Shown here piece after piece: positions 53,344 to 63,079 of a stretch of 64,000 nucleotides of DNA (its first letter is position 1; each line of letters opens with the position of its first letter). The notes under the pieces were generated by a model. The model worked only from the letters and a program-made list of their open reading frames with translations, was not told the origin of the DNA and ran no database searches. The translations under genes were made by a program, and so were the position numbers. The DNA is from CBDANW01 sp965197825 (GTDB lineage Bacteria; Acidobacteriota; Vicinamibacteria; Marinacidobacterales; DATDRI01), in the NCBI GenBank assembly GCA_965197825.1, contig CBDANW010000003.1:1550001-1614000 (forward strand), read 5' to 3'.

Positions 53344-54264
53344 TCAGGGCCGGGCTTCATAGCCCGAGCGGGCGCGGATCGTCGTCCCTCTCCTCTTCGG
53401 GAGACGAACCTCCAGGCGGTGCCACCCGGACTCAGACACTCCCTCCGGCGTGAAAACGAGGAGATAGCGCGTCTTAATCTCGGCCAGGATTTCCGAATAA
53501 ACTTCGACCACGTTCGTCTTCAGGTCGAGTCGAATCAAACGTCCGCCAGTGGCACCGGTGAGATCGGTCAAGAATCGTTCGGCTTCGTCTGGGACGGATC
53601 GGATGAAAGGGCCGCGAAGCGAAAAGCCACCCGGAGGAGGTGGCCGTACCGCGTAGACGACGACCCCCGAGGAGCGAGCCATGCCCAGGACCTTGTCCTT
53701 GGAAAGCCAGCTAGCATTGTCGATCCCATCCGTTAGGATGAGAGCGAGTGGTCTTCCTTCTCTAGTTTCGAGCAAGTTCAAGCCGAAGAAGAGGGCCTCA
53801 TTCAATGCCGTCTGTCCCATTACTCCTCTCTCCGAAAGAGCGACACGCAAGGCATCCTGGCCCTCGACGAAGTCCGTCCGTAACTCGGCTCGACGGGAGA
53901 AGGTCATCAATGCGATCTCATCCTCGCTACCGAGCTCCCTACTGAACGCTAGTGCCGCCTCCCTGAGCTGACCCCACCTCAAGCTCGGCACGCTACCACT
54001 TGTGTCCAAGACCAGCATCACGCTGAGCGGCAGACCGCCGGCGTCCACGAGCTGGACCGTCTGCTCGATGCCGTTGTCATAGACCTCGAAATCCCCCGCG
54101 GTGAGCCCGGCGACCTGCTTGTCGTCCTGCGAGACGAAAACATCGATGTAGACAGTGCGAACGTCGACGCGGAAGGTGGGGGTTTCCTGCGCCGCCGATG
54201 TCGACGGGTCGAGGGCCAGCAGCGCAGCACTCCACCACAGCGCGAGATGAATCATCATCGTCAT
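53344..54264 (-). CDS. Secreted VWFA protein of the acidobacterial type
   Basis: The 306 residues start with a signal peptide (LALWWSAALLALDPSTSAAQ) and a strand-rich domain VDVRTVYIDVFVSQDD, DFEVYDNGIEQTV. The VWFA domain then carries the MIDAS motif in LVLDTSGSVPSL, the Thr in GQTALNEAL and the Asp in LILTDGIDN. This layout is common in Acidobacteriota. It likely binds proteins via Mg2+. The start is 2 bp after the stop of the upstream TPR gene, so they are one operon. Confidence 0.9.
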   Translation of the reverse strand: MTMMIHLALWWSAALLALDPSTSAAQETPTFRVDVRTVYIDVFVSQDDKQVAGLTAGDFEVYDNGIEQTVQLVDAGGLPLSVMLVLDTSGSVPSLRWGQLREAALAFSRELGSEDEIALMTFSRRAELRTDFVEGQDALRVALSERGVMGQTALNEALFFGLNLLETREGRPLALILTDGIDNASWLSKDKVLGMARSSGVVVYAVRPPPPGGFSLRGPFIRSVPDEAERFLTDLTGATGGRLIRLDLKTNVVEVYSEILAEIKTRYLLVFTPEGVSESGWHRLEVRLPKRRGTTIRARSGYEARP

Positions 54265-54266
54265 CT

Positions 54267-55244
54267 TCAGGGACGGACCTCTTGTTGAAGCTCATAAAAG
54301 AGCTCGTCGTGCTCGACCGCCCGACTCAGAATGTATTGCCACCAGGTGTCGTCTGTGATGGAGGCGTGTCCTCCGGACTCAAGGAACCCCGCGGTGACGG
54401 CGAGCGCCTCCGAGCCTTGACCGGCAGTTACGAGCGCCAATCCTAGAGCCGCAGATGCGGCCTGACAGTCCGGGTCGACGGCGTAAGCGGACCGGAAGTG
54501 AGCCAGAGACTCCTCGGTCTCCCCGCGACTCTCGTGAATCTCACCCAACACTAGATGGGCTACAAGCCGCGCAGGTGCTTCCACATCGGGCAGCTTGGGC
54601 AAGTGCGCTTCAACCTCAGCCAGAGACTCCGCTACTAGGCCGCGGCGCCAAAGCACCTGCCCGAGTCGGATGTGGAGCCCCGCATCCTCAGGACGCTCCT
54701 CGAGCAACCACCGATACTCCGACTCCGTCGCTTCCAAATCACCCCGATCGCTTGTCGTTAGGACCACGGCTTCCTGGAGCGTGCCCAAGGCATATCGAAA
54801 GTCCCAATCTGTCGGTGTGCGCTCCACGCCACCTCGAAAAAAGGCCTCCGCCTTCGCAAAACGGAGGCGGTAGTAATGCAAGTAGCCGAGCGCCAGCCGT
54901 GACTTCTTCTCGAACGAAGCTCGCCGCTGGTGGTCGGTCATCGATTCGATGTGAAGTCCCGCCATCTCGAAATGGACGAGTCTTTCCATTCCGAACCAGC
55001 GGATGACTTCGAAATGAAGAAGAGCCGCGGCTTGAAGCTCCACATCGGAGCGCGGGCTGGTTCGAAACTCATGCGCCGCCTCCCGGAGATTCTCCGGCGG
55101 CTGCTCCAACAAGGCGCGGGCCGAATCCAAGAAGAGGCCTTGACGGTAGCACTCGACGAGCTCGGTGTACTGCTCCAGGTCGAAGCCGAGGGAAGGAGTG
55201 GCGAGCCACAGGCAGCTCGCAACAACAATTTGTCCGATCGTCAT
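54267..55244 (-). CDS. Secreted TPR-repeat protein
   Basis: The 325 residues have a signal peptide (TIGQIVVASCLWLATPSLGF) and at least four tetratricopeptide-like repeats: ALGYLHYYRLRFAKAEAFFRGG, LHIRLGQVLWRRGLVAESLAEV, LVLGEIHESRGETEESLAHFRSAY and AALGLALVTAGQGSEAL. It is a probable periplasmic scaffold for the VWFA partner with which it is cotranscribed. The 55245-55387 upstream interval contains no gene. Confidence 0.83.
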   Translation of the reverse strand: MTIGQIVVASCLWLATPSLGFDLEQYTELVECYRQGLFLDSARALLEQPPENLREAAHEFRTSPRSDVELQAAALLHFEVIRWFGMERLVHFEMAGLHIESMTDHQRRASFEKKSRLALGYLHYYRLRFAKAEAFFRGGVERTPTDWDFRYALGTLQEAVVLTTSDRGDLEATESEYRWLLEERPEDAGLHIRLGQVLWRRGLVAESLAEVEAHLPKLPDVEAPARLVAHLVLGEIHESRGETEESLAHFRSAYAVDPDCQAASAALGLALVTAGQGSEALAVTAGFLESGGHASITDDTWWQYILSRAVEHDELFYELQQEVRP

Positions 55245-55380
55245 CTGATAGGGAACGACGGACCACTCTCGTGATTCTCCGTCACGTGGTCGGCCGTTGA
55301 ACGCGAAAATAGTCCATCACATCTTGAATAGTCAAGGTTGTTTCGAACGCGGGAGAAAGTGCGAGCAGTGTTGTCGCGGT

Positions 55381-55395
55381 GACAATTTCAGACAA
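55381..55395. repeat. 15-bp motif GACAATTTCAGACAA, copy 2
   Basis: This is identical to 666-680. Here it overlaps the last codons of the TonB-like gene, whose normal C-terminal end is missing, which suggests that an element end replaced the gene's tail. Confidence 0.42.
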
Positions 55396-56059
55396 TAATC
55401 TCGCCTTTACAAAATGGCTGGAGTGGGAGGTTGTTTAGCCGGACCGCATCGATGGCTTGATCCAACAACGCGATGGAACGTAGAACCCGCACGTTCGTCA
55501 CGTTCCCCTGCGGATCGATGATGGCTTCCAGAATGACGATACCCTGGATCCGCGCCTGTCTCGCGATGTCCGGGTAAAGAGGGCTGGCATTCCGGGTTCT
55601 CGTCGGTTGCTTGATATCGCCACCGACCCGCACCGGCTCGTCGGGGGCATCGGGCAGACCACCCACGATGCCGCCCAAGACTCCTCCCGGGATGCCTCCT
55701 TCCACGCCTTCCGGCGCGCCGAAGTCGCCGAAGCCGATGTCGTCGGGGATATCCACGGGTGCCACGAACTTGGGCGTGCTAGTGAGAACGGGTCTCGGGG
55801 CGGTCGGCCTGCGGCGAGCCCTGGGTGGTGGTGGTGGTGGTGGTGGCGGCGGTGGGGGCGGCGGTGGCGCAGCTCCCATGAACGTCATGATTCCTTGCGG
55901 TGATGGTAGTGCGTCGGTCGCCATCAGAGGGACGATAATGAGGGCAGCGAGGATGAATCCCTGCACCGCGAAGGACGTGATGAAGCTCGTCACTTGCGCC
56001 CCGTGCGACCTCTTCTCTGCCGAAGAATCCACCAGAAACGTCAGCATTTCCTTGGCCAC
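55388..56059 (-). CDS. TonB-like energy transducer, abnormal C-terminus
   Basis: The 223 residues have one membrane anchor (FITSFAVQGFILAALIIVPLM), a polyproline stretch of about 15 residues coded by a CCACCACC run, a Gly-rich spacer and the TonB C-terminal domain (NASPLYPDIARQARIQGIVILEAII, NVTNVRVLRSI). The domain stops short: after AIDAVR comes LNNLPLQPFCKGEIIV instead of the usual W-x-Y/F-x-P strand, so about 25 residues are lost. The protein is probably impaired. The altered tail coincides with the repeated 15-bp motif. Confidence 0.82.
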   Translation of the reverse strand: MAKEMLTFLVDSSAEKRSHGAQVTSFITSFAVQGFILAALIIVPLMATDALPSPQGIMTFMGAAPPPPPPPPPPPPPPPRARRRPTAPRPVLTSTPKFVAPVDIPDDIGFGDFGAPEGVEGGIPGGVLGGIVGGLPDAPDEPVRVGGDIKQPTRTRNASPLYPDIARQARIQGIVILEAIIDPQGNVTNVRVLRSIALLDQAIDAVRLNNLPLQPFCKGEIIV

Positions 56060-56198
56060 GGGCTTCTATGCTCCTTTCAGAAAAGGGAGGAGTTGAACTG
56101 TCCATCTACACCCACGTCTGGCGGGACAAGGAGGCCGGAGGACATCTATACCGCCACCTTCGATGCTTGGGCTTGATCCGGTTTCGTAGACGGTTTAG

Positions 56199-57065
56199 TT
56201 AAGCTGGCGAAGTCCTCATCCGTCGTTCAAACTCGGCCGGACTGACCTGGCCGAGGGTCGAGTGTCGTCGTCTCTGGTTGTAGAATACCTCGATGAAGTC
56301 GAAGAGGGCCATCTTGGCCTCGCCGCAACTTAGGAAATGCTCCCCAAGCTCGTGCTTGACTGTGGAGAACCAGCTCTCGATGACGGCGTTGTCGTAGCAG
56401 TTGCCCCGTCGGCTCATGCTCCCGGTCATGCCATGCGTCTCAAGGAGACGTTGGTAGTCTTTGCTGGCATACGGACTGCCCTGATCGGAGTGATGCAAGA
56501 GCCCTGCGGCCGGTTGGCGACGTTTCAGTGCCATCCGCAACGCCTTGATAACCAGGTGACGGTCGTTAATAGCACTTACGGCCCACCCAACGAGGAATCG
56601 CGAGTAGAGGTCGAGGAGCGCCGCGAGATAAAGCTTCCCGCCGCTGCCGATCACGAACTCGGTCGTGTCCCCGACCCACCGTTGGTTCGGCGCATCGGCG
56701 ACGAAGTCTTGCCCGAGCACATTGGCCGCGACGGGCTGGCCATGACCGCTTACCGTCGTGCGCTTGAAGCGTTTGCGTACTCGAGCAATGAGGCCTTCTG
56801 CCTGTTTCAACCGAATCACCCGCTTCCGACTCACTCGGTACCCCTGCTCGTGCAGGTCGTGATGAATCCGCGGACTCCCATAGGTGCGGCGACTCGCCTC
56901 ATGGGAGGCACGAATCAACACGCGCAACTGGCGGTCCCGGCGCGCGTGGGCCGACGGCGGCCGACGTGCCCAGGCATAAAAGCCACTCCGAGAGACGTTG
57001 AGAATCTGACACAGGTGAGCGACCGGTACGGTGGCCTTCTCCGCCTGGATGAACGCGAATCTTAC
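56199..57065 (-). CDS. IS3 transposase OrfB (second type), frameshift-dependent
   Basis: The frame is open from GTA 57065 (VRFAFIQAEKATVPV) with no ATG at its head, so it must be made as an OrfAB fusion. Catalytic residues are in WVGDTTEFVIGSGGKLYLA, LLHHSDQGSPYAS and YDNAVIESWFSTVKHEL. An ATG/GTG-initiated partial frame exists only from 56927. It appears intact. Confidence 0.88.
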   Translation of the reverse strand, partial: VRFAFIQAEKATVPVAHLCQILNVSRSGFYAWARRPPSAHARRDRQLRVLIRASHEASRRTYGSPRIHHDLHEQGYRVSRKRVIRLKQAEGLIARVRKRFKRTTVSGHGQPVAANVLGQDFVADAPNQRWVGDTTEFVIGSGGKLYLAALLDLYSRFLVGWAVSAINDRHLVIKALRMALKRRQPAAGLLHHSDQGSPYASKDYQRLLETHGMTGSMSRRGNCYDNAVIESWFSTVKHELGEHFLSCGEAKMALFDFIEVFYNQRRRHSTLGQVSPAEFERRMRTSPA

Positions 57066-57379
57066 TCGCTCTCCCTCGCGAAGAAGGCCGCGGCTTTTTT
57101 TAAAACGTCGCGCTCCACCCGCAACCGCCGATTCTCTTTGCGGAGCCGCCGAAGCTCCTCGCGTTCCACGCCCGTCAAGCCCGTCCGGCCCTTCGTCCGA
57201 TCGGCCCGGGCCTGACGGACCCAGTTGCGAAACGCCGATTCGGTGAGGTCAAGCTCCCGGGCCACCCGACCCACGCTCTGGCCCTCATCAAGCACCAGCC
57301 GGACCGCGCCTGCCTTAAACTCGTCATCAAACTCCCGGCGGGGTCGCCGGGGCTGCGTTGTCTTTGCCATTGTGGACAT
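57062..57379 (-). CDS. IS3 OrfA (second type)
   Basis: The 105 residues form the IS3 HTH protein: RPRREFDDEFKAGAVRLVLD, SVGRVARELDLTESAFRNWV and a leucine zipper LRRLRKENRRLRVERDVL. A TTTTAAAAAAAGCC stretch near 57100 is the -1 slippage signal that joins it to orfB, whose frame overlaps by four bases. Confidence 0.88.
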   Translation of the reverse strand: MSTMAKTTQPRRPRREFDDEFKAGAVRLVLDEGQSVGRVARELDLTESAFRNWVRQARADRTKGRTGLTGVEREELRRLRKENRRLRVERDVLKKAAAFFARESE

Positions 57380-58192
57380 CGTATCCGCCTTTCAGAAAGT
57401 GTCCACGAAACTGGATCAAGCCCAGCTCGCCCAAACTTAGACGCAAGCGCCACAACAGCTATGACAGCCGAGGCCACCTGGCCGGGAAGCGTCATATCTC
57501 CGAGCGGCCGCCTTGTGTCGACAAGCGCAGTGCCGTTGGCCACTGGGAGATCGACACCGTGGTAGGAAAAGGCGCGCCGGACTGCGTAACCACGCTCGTG
57601 GAACGAAAGACGGGCTATGCGCTGATCGGCAAGCTGTCCGACCGCACCATGTTCAGCACTAGTCAGCGAACGAAGATGTTGCTCCGGCGGGTGCCGGAGC
57701 AGGTCAAGACGATCACCGCGGACAATGGTACGGAGTTCCACGACTACGAATCCGTCGAGGAAGCGACCGGCGTCAAGTTCTACTTCGCAACTCCCTATCA
57801 CTCATGGGAGAGAGGCAGCAACGAGAACTTCAATGGCCTGCTACGACAATACCTGCCGAAGCGCACCAGCCAAGCAGCGCTCACGCAACGCGACTGCGAT
57901 CGTATCGCAAACAAGCTCAACTCACGGCCCCGCAAGAGACTCGGCTACCGCACACCGGAGGAACGTTTCCATGGGCTCTAACGAATGGTGCGCTTCAAAC
58001 TTGAAGTCACACTTCGCACGGTCTGTGTAAATCGTGGGTCAAGTCTTAATTTTCCTGTCAAATCTCCGCATGGTTCCCCGAGCTCGGTTAGGCTGCTGAC
58101 TCCTTGGACGTGAGTTGTGGGAGGAGCTTGTTCCGAAGCTCCTCGACTTTCCTGGCCGTGAAGATATCCACGCCTGACCCTGCCCGGGTTTT

Positions 58193-58531
58193 GTGGACAT
58201 CAACCGAGGCGCGACAATGCGCCTGGAGGCGTCCATGGGAGAACGACGACGCAGGAAGTTCACGGGGGAGTTCAAGAAGGAAGCGGTCCGGCTGTTCAGG
58301 GAGGGCGAGGGCAGCATCGGCCAGGTCGCTAAGGAACTGGACCTGACGGAATCGGCCCTTCGAAACTGGGTGAAACAATACAAAGTTGATCACGGTGAAG
58401 GTCCACGCGAGGCTCTGACGACGGCGGAACGTGATGAGCTCCGTTCGCTACGGCGTCGAGTGCGTACGTTGGAGCAAGAGCGAGAAATATTAAAAAAGGC
58501 GGCGGCCTTCTTCGCGAAGGAAAGCGAATGA
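58193..58531 (+). CDS. IS3 OrfA (copy 3)
   Basis: This is the same protein as copies 1 and 2 with EGSIGQ for ERSIGQ. It carries six A's in the slippery site (TTAAAAAAGG near 58490). Complete. Confidence 0.87.
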   Translation: MDINRGATMRLEASMGERRRRKFTGEFKKEAVRLFREGEGSIGQVAKELDLTESALRNWVKQYKVDHGEGPREALTTAERDELRSLRRRVRTLEQEREILKKAAAFFAKESE

Positions 58532-59400
58532 GATTCATTCACGCGGAGCGGGCCAACTACCCGGTGCGGGTGATGTGCCGAGTTCTGAGGGTATCGACCA
58601 GCGGCTACTACGCTCAGATGAAGCGCGCGCCCAGCAAGCGACAGTGTGAGGATGGGAAGCTGAAGCTGCGCATCCAAGCGATCCACGCCCATAGCCGTGG
58701 TACCTACGGCAGGGAGCGTGTACGTCGCCAGCTTGACGGGGAGAACGTCGAGGTAGGCAAGCAGCGAGTGGCACGGCTGATGCGTGAGATGGGCCTGCAG
58801 GGTCTGCCCAGCAAGCGTTTTCGCCGCACGACCGACAGCAAGCACGATCGCCCCATCGCACCCAACGTGCTCGGCCGGAACTTCGAAGCCGCACGACCGA
58901 ACCAGTTCTGGGTGACGGACATAACCTACATCCGGACTTGGGAAGGCTGGCTCTACTTGGCGGTCATCCTCGATCTGTTCTCGCGTCGTGTCGTAGGCTG
59001 GGCGATGCAGCCCCACCTGCGCGCGGAGCTTGCTCTCGAGGCGCTTCACATGGCCTTGGGGCGCCGCCTGCCGGAAAGTGGCTTGGTGCATCATTCAGAC
59101 CGTGGTACTCAATACGCGGCTGCGACCTACCAGGCCGTGCTCGATGAGTACGGCATCGTGTGCTCGATGAGCCGCAAGGGTGATTGCTGGGACAACGCCG
59201 TGACCGAGAGCTTCTTAGGCACGCTCAAGACCGAGCTCCTCCACCGATGTAGTTGGCCAACACGACGTATGGCCAAAGACGCGGTCGCGAGCTACATCGA
59301 GGGGTTCTACAATCCGTATCGACTCCACTCGTCACTCGATTACAACAGCCCAATGGTGTTCGAACGGATTCATGACCTCAAAACGGCTCATGCGAGATAA
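58528..59400 (+). CDS. IS3 transposase OrfB (copy 3)
   Basis: The 290 residues are intact, with FEAARPNQFWVTD in place of FEAERPNQ. The DDE residues are conserved. The ATG overlaps the orfA stop by four bases. Confidence 0.9.
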   Translation: MRFIHAERANYPVRVMCRVLRVSTSGYYAQMKRAPSKRQCEDGKLKLRIQAIHAHSRGTYGRERVRRQLDGENVEVGKQRVARLMREMGLQGLPSKRFRRTTDSKHDRPIAPNVLGRNFEAARPNQFWVTDITYIRTWEGWLYLAVILDLFSRRVVGWAMQPHLRAELALEALHMALGRRLPESGLVHHSDRGTQYAAATYQAVLDEYGIVCSMSRKGDCWDNAVTESFLGTLKTELLHRCSWPTRRMAKDAVASYIEGFYNPYRLHSSLDYNSPMVFERIHDLKTAHAR

Positions 59401-60231
59401 TCAACCTGTCCACTTTTCCTGGGCAAGGTCATCCTTACTCTGCGCCATTTATTCGCGACGGCCAGGAGGACGGCGTAGCTGAGCTTCATGGCGGCCTCCT
59501 CGGTGAAGAAGTGAGGAATCACTTTCGTCCGACGTCTGTGCTCTCCGAAGGTGCGCTCGAGCAGGTTCGCGGTTCGAAGCCGCTTGTGATGCGACGGAGG
59601 AAGTCGTAGTGCCTGAAGACAGGCTTCGAGGGTCTCCTCCATGCACTTCATCGCGCTCGGAAATCGTTGGCGGTACCGAGCAATCACCTCCCGGCCCTTG
59701 TTCAGCCCTTGCTCGTAGCTCGGCGCATGGAACGACTCGAGGATGGCTGCCTTGAGCTCGGCGCGGACTTCCTTCGGGGCCTTGCCCAGGATGTTCTCCA
59801 GCCGATGTTTCTGGCAGCGTTGCTTCATGCTTCGAGGGAAGACTTCCTCCATCGCCTTCAGCACTCCCGGATTCCCGTCGGTCACGATGAGCAACGGTTC
59901 TCTCAGTCCCCGGGCCACCATCTCTTGCAAGAATCCTTTCCAGTTCTCGTAGGATTCTCGATTACCGACACCGATGTGAAGCAGAATCCGCGTCCCATCA
60001 ACACGATAGCCCGTGGCGACCAGAATCGGTTCTTTCTTATCCGCTCCCTGGTGGTAGCGTAGGTAGATCCCGTCGAGCTCCAGATACACCAGCTCCTCCT
60101 TCGAGAGCTTGTCAAGAGGGCGAGATGGACGTTCGTGCACTTGGTGACACATGGTTCTGCCAAAGTAGGGGCAAAGTCAGATAGCCTTCGCAATCTGTCT
60201 GAATCGTGCGAGGCGGGTGCCGGGAGTGATG

Positions 60232-61345
60232 TCAGTTGGTGGGTGCGAGCTGCTTCAGTTCCTCGAACCAGTTCTGGACTAGGGTGATTTGCGTTGTGCC
60301 CGCGCTCTCTTGGCTGTCTGGAGTCCGGATCATCACGAACCCCTGGCCGTCGGGCGTTACGTCGTAGTTGGTGGCACCAGGACCGATTTTCAAATCATAG
60401 GCCCCCTCAAACAACAAGGTCGGCGTCCCTGCAGAGTCCGCTCCCGCAGAGAAATCGACCACCATCATCTTCTCGCCGTTCCGGTAGAAGAGCTCCCGAC
60501 CGTCTCGGGACCACATGGGCTCCGTACCCCCCTCGGTCGATATCTGCCACTTGCCGCCTGTGGGGAAGCGAATCACGAAGACCTCATCTCGATCGGACTC
60601 ATTGGAGACATAGGCGAGCCACAGGTCATCTGGCGAGAGCTTCGGCGTGTGCTCATTAAAGGATGATGTTTCAAGGAGCATCTCCAGTTTCCCGTCTCCC
60701 TCCAGGGACATCATCCCGATATCGAAAGTGGGGTCGGGCGCGCCACCCCGTCGGAAGACGAGCGTCTTCCCGTCCGATGTGATAGCAGCGGGAAAAATCT
60801 GGACGGGCTCGGTCGTCAGTTGTTGGGCGGGGCCGCTGCCGTCCGCGGGCTTCGAGAAAATGTCCCAGTTCCCCGCTCGATTTGAACTAAAAAAGACCGT
60901 TTCACCGTCTGGAGACCAAAGGGGGCGCAGACCGCTCTCGAAAGTCAAGCGCGTCGAGGTCCCGCGGGAGAGCTCGAGTATCCAAACCTCTTGGGCCGGT
61001 TCTCCAATTCGGACGGCCAGGCGCTGGCCATCGGGCGAGAATCGGGGGGCTTCGTAATCCCGGAGCGTTTCTGTCAGCGGTGAGGCCTTTCCCTCGCGAT
61101 TCGACCCGGACCAACTCGCGAGCACTTGCTCCACAGAGAACGCCTCCCCTGGAACGTAGACGAGCGATCCGTCTTCGGAAAAAGCGTAATAGCTAGCGCC
61201 GTTATTAAGACCGTACGTTAGAACACCTTCGATGACAGGACTGGGCTCTCCGGTCGGCTCGATTCGGTCGAGATCGAATGGGATGGCAAAGAGCGTGGCC
61301 TCGCGGGCATAGAGGAGGTGACCAGAGGAGGCGTAGCGCGCGTGC
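60232..61345 (-). pseudogene. C-terminal propeller of a kinase/TolB-like gene (copy C)
   Basis: The frame reads from ASSGHLLYAREATLFAIPFDL through VLASWSGSNREGKASPLT, RFSPDGQRLAVRIG, LWSPDGETVFFSSN and WSRDGRELFYRN to NWFEELKQLAPTN. It aligns closely with the ends of copies A and B. No start codon belongs to it; upstream it is joined to a decayed amidohydrolase. The N-terminal piece of a similar kinase lies at 62702-62787, so the middle of one gene has probably been replaced. Confidence 0.86.
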
Positions 61346-61353
61346 CAACAACG

Positions 61354-62677
61354 TCAGCGAGATTTTTCCTGGGCCTGCTCGGCGTCGGCGATTCTTTTAC
61401 GCAGATCTTCGAGCGCGGCAGTCAATGTTGGCGAATCGTACCAGTGGCCACTGACCATGACGCCCACCGGGCGGCGCAGGACCGACAGATCCTCTCGCGG
61501 ATCGCCGTCAAGCAGAACGAGGTCCGCTCGCGCATCGACGGCAACGACTCCCCACTCTCCCTCTTCGCGCAGGAACTTCGCGGCGTCCGCCGTCGCGATA
61601 CGCAACACGTCATCGACGGGAACACCGGCCTCGACGAACGTCGCCAGTTCGTCGTGGATCGCGAAGCCGCGCAACACGAAAGGGTTCGGCGTATCGGAAC
61701 CGATGAGCAGCGGCGCCCCGGCGTCATATAGCATCTTCAGGAACGCGCGCTGATTGGCCGTCGCGGCGCGCTTCTCGTCATCGAACTCGCCCATGCGCTC
61801 AGCGCTGCTGCGCCACCAGTCCGTCAGCCCGCTTTCGAGGTAGCCGGCTTCGGGCCGGGTAAAGAACGCATCGACATCAGCCCATACCGGTAGCGCACAG
61901 CGATTACCGAGAACGTCGGCGAGTGCCACAGACCCGCGCTGCCGACGCGTTCGCGATCTCACGCAGGCGCTCATGGTCAGCATTCGCCCAGCGCGCCATG
62001 TAGCCTGCGTCTTCCGGACCCGCGTTGGCGGCGCTGCTAACGCCTTCGAAATGTTCGATGCTGTCCACGCCGAGGTCGATGACCTCCTCGACGCTCATGC
62101 CTTCCGGGACGTGCGTCCAGACCTGCATATCGCGGTCTTTGGCTGCCTTGACGGCCGCCGCGTAGATCTCGGGCGGCAGACCTTCGTAGAGTTTGACGGC
62201 TCGATAGCCGGTCGTGCGCTGGCTTTCGACGGCGCCGATCGCCTGCTCCGGCGTCGTCACCTGCAGGGAGGCCCCGCCCCAGATCGGTTCCGGCCCGTCC
62301 ATCAGCGGCCCCGACGTATAGATGTGGGGCCCGGTGAGATCGCCGCGCTTCGCACCCGCATCGAAGATCAGCGTCCGCCCGGAACCCCAGAGGTTGCGTA
62401 CGCTCGTGACGCTATTGGCGAGATACAGCACGCCTTCTTTTTCCGACCCGTAGTGAACGTGCATGTCGGCGAGGCCCGGCATCAGAGTCCTGCCCGCGCC
62501 GTCGATAACGCGCGCGCCATCGACGGTGACGGTCGCATTCATTATCCGTCCCGCATCGGTCATCGTCAGCACTTGCACGTTCCGGAAGACCGAAACGACG
62601 TCGTCATCCACCAGTGCGGGGGTCGCGCAGGCGGCCATCGGCAGCCCGGCAACCATTGCAGCGAGACGGTTGAACAT
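61354..62677 (-). pseudogene. Secreted amidohydrolase, frameshift and small deletion
   Basis: A lipoprotein-like signal (AAMVAGLPMAACATP) precedes an amidohydrolase: LMPGLADMHVHYGSE with the metal HxH, YRAVKLYEGLPPE with the lysine, VWTHVPEG with a His, and SIEHFEG. At about 61930 the frame shifts and continues ALADVLGNRCALPVW, LLIGSDTPNPFVLRG with the metal Asp, and TADAAKFLREEGEWGVV to the stop. Around VTVDGARVIDG some 15-20 residues seem deleted relative to related enzymes. It sits inside a split kinase gene. Confidence 0.82.
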
Positions 62678-62701
62678 GGCGGACCCTCCTTGACCTGGAT
62701 G

Positions 62702-62787
62702 AAACGGTAAACCTCGCCCATTCCGCCCGCACCGATGGCGGCGAGGATCTCGTAATCACCCAGCTTGGTGTTGGGTGTGAGTGGCAT
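62702..62787 (-). pseudogene. N-terminal stub of a Ser/Thr kinase
   Basis: ATG 62787 opens MPLTPNTKLGDYEILAAIGA, then GGMGEVYRF, the start of a kinase of the same family as copies A and B. After the glycine loop the sequence departs into amidohydrolase DNA. The upstream interval 62788-63079 contains no recognisable gene. Confidence 0.8.
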
Positions 62788-63079
62788 GGCCCGCCCTTTG
62801 AGCGCGAAAATAGCCCTGACGGATGGAAAAGTCAAGAGACTTCCTTGCGTTGAGATGGGGCCAGTTTGTCGGGAGGCTCGTCGCCCGACGTCTATTAGAT
62901 GGGAACTTTTGGTCTTTATCGTCCTTGCCATCACGGCGCAAGGGGGGTGCCTTCAGCTCACATTTTTGAAAGGATGACCCCGAAAAAGGGGCAAAGCACG
63001 GCCAAAGTGAGCTACCCTCAGAAGGTGTGGAAATAAAGTAAAGGCGGAGTAACCTTCCGCGTCAAGGTTCGAAAGTCGA

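Larger units (their letters stand above)
56168..57424 (-). mobile_element. IS3-family element of a second type (1257 bp) with 3-bp target duplication
   Basis: The inverted ends are TGGGCTTGATCCGGTTTCGT and (right, inverted) TGGGCTTGATCCAGTTTCGT. GCT flanks both sides (56165-56167 and 57425-57427). It is inserted in the IS30 transposase gene. Its sequence is distinct from the three IS3 copies at 46.8, 50.6 and 58.2 kb. Confidence 0.92.
56098..57981 (+). pseudogene. IS30-family transposase, 5'-truncated and split by an IS3 element
   Basis: The left block (56098-56167) reads SIYTHVWRDKEAGGHLYRHL. After the inserted element it continues TRRKRHNSYDSRGHLAGK, RSAVGHWEIDTVVGKGA with the first Asp, VKTITADNGTEFHDYESVE with the second, and YHSWERGSNENFNGLLRQYLP with the Glu, ending at 57981. 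This is the IS30 catalytic domain. The N-terminal HTH is gone at 56097. The right end of the IS30 element runs into another IS at 58037 without a clear terminal repeat. Confidence 0.85.
58175..59431 (+). mobile_element. IS3-family element, copy 3 (1257 bp)
   Basis: It has the same terminal repeats as copies 1 and 2 (TGACCCTGCCCGGG and inverted TGACCTTGCCCAGG), in plus orientation. The flanks GCC and TCC do not match fully and a few extra bases are present on the left, so the target duplication is unclear. Confidence 0.87.
58037..60117 (-). mobile_element. IS256-type element (second kind), 5'-truncated and split by IS3 copy 3
   Basis: The 3' end GGTCAAGTCTTAATTTTCCT at 58037 is the same as that of the element at 27784. 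The transposase is readable in two parts around the IS3 insertion (58175-59431) and is cut at about 60117, after which unrelated sequence leads to a kinase fragment. The short interval 60118-60231 holds nothing recognisable. Confidence 0.86.
58088..60117 (-). pseudogene. IS256-family transposase remnant
   Basis: From 60117 it reads KLSKEELVYLELDGIYLRYHQ with the first Asp, LIVTDGNPGVL with the second, and TANLLERTFGEHRRR with the Glu, to VANKWRRVRM. After the IS3 insertion the tail DIFTARKVEELRNKLL follows, ending at 58088. About 185 N-terminal residues are lost. It differs from the copy at 27835 at many positions, so it is an older relative. Confidence 0.87.
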
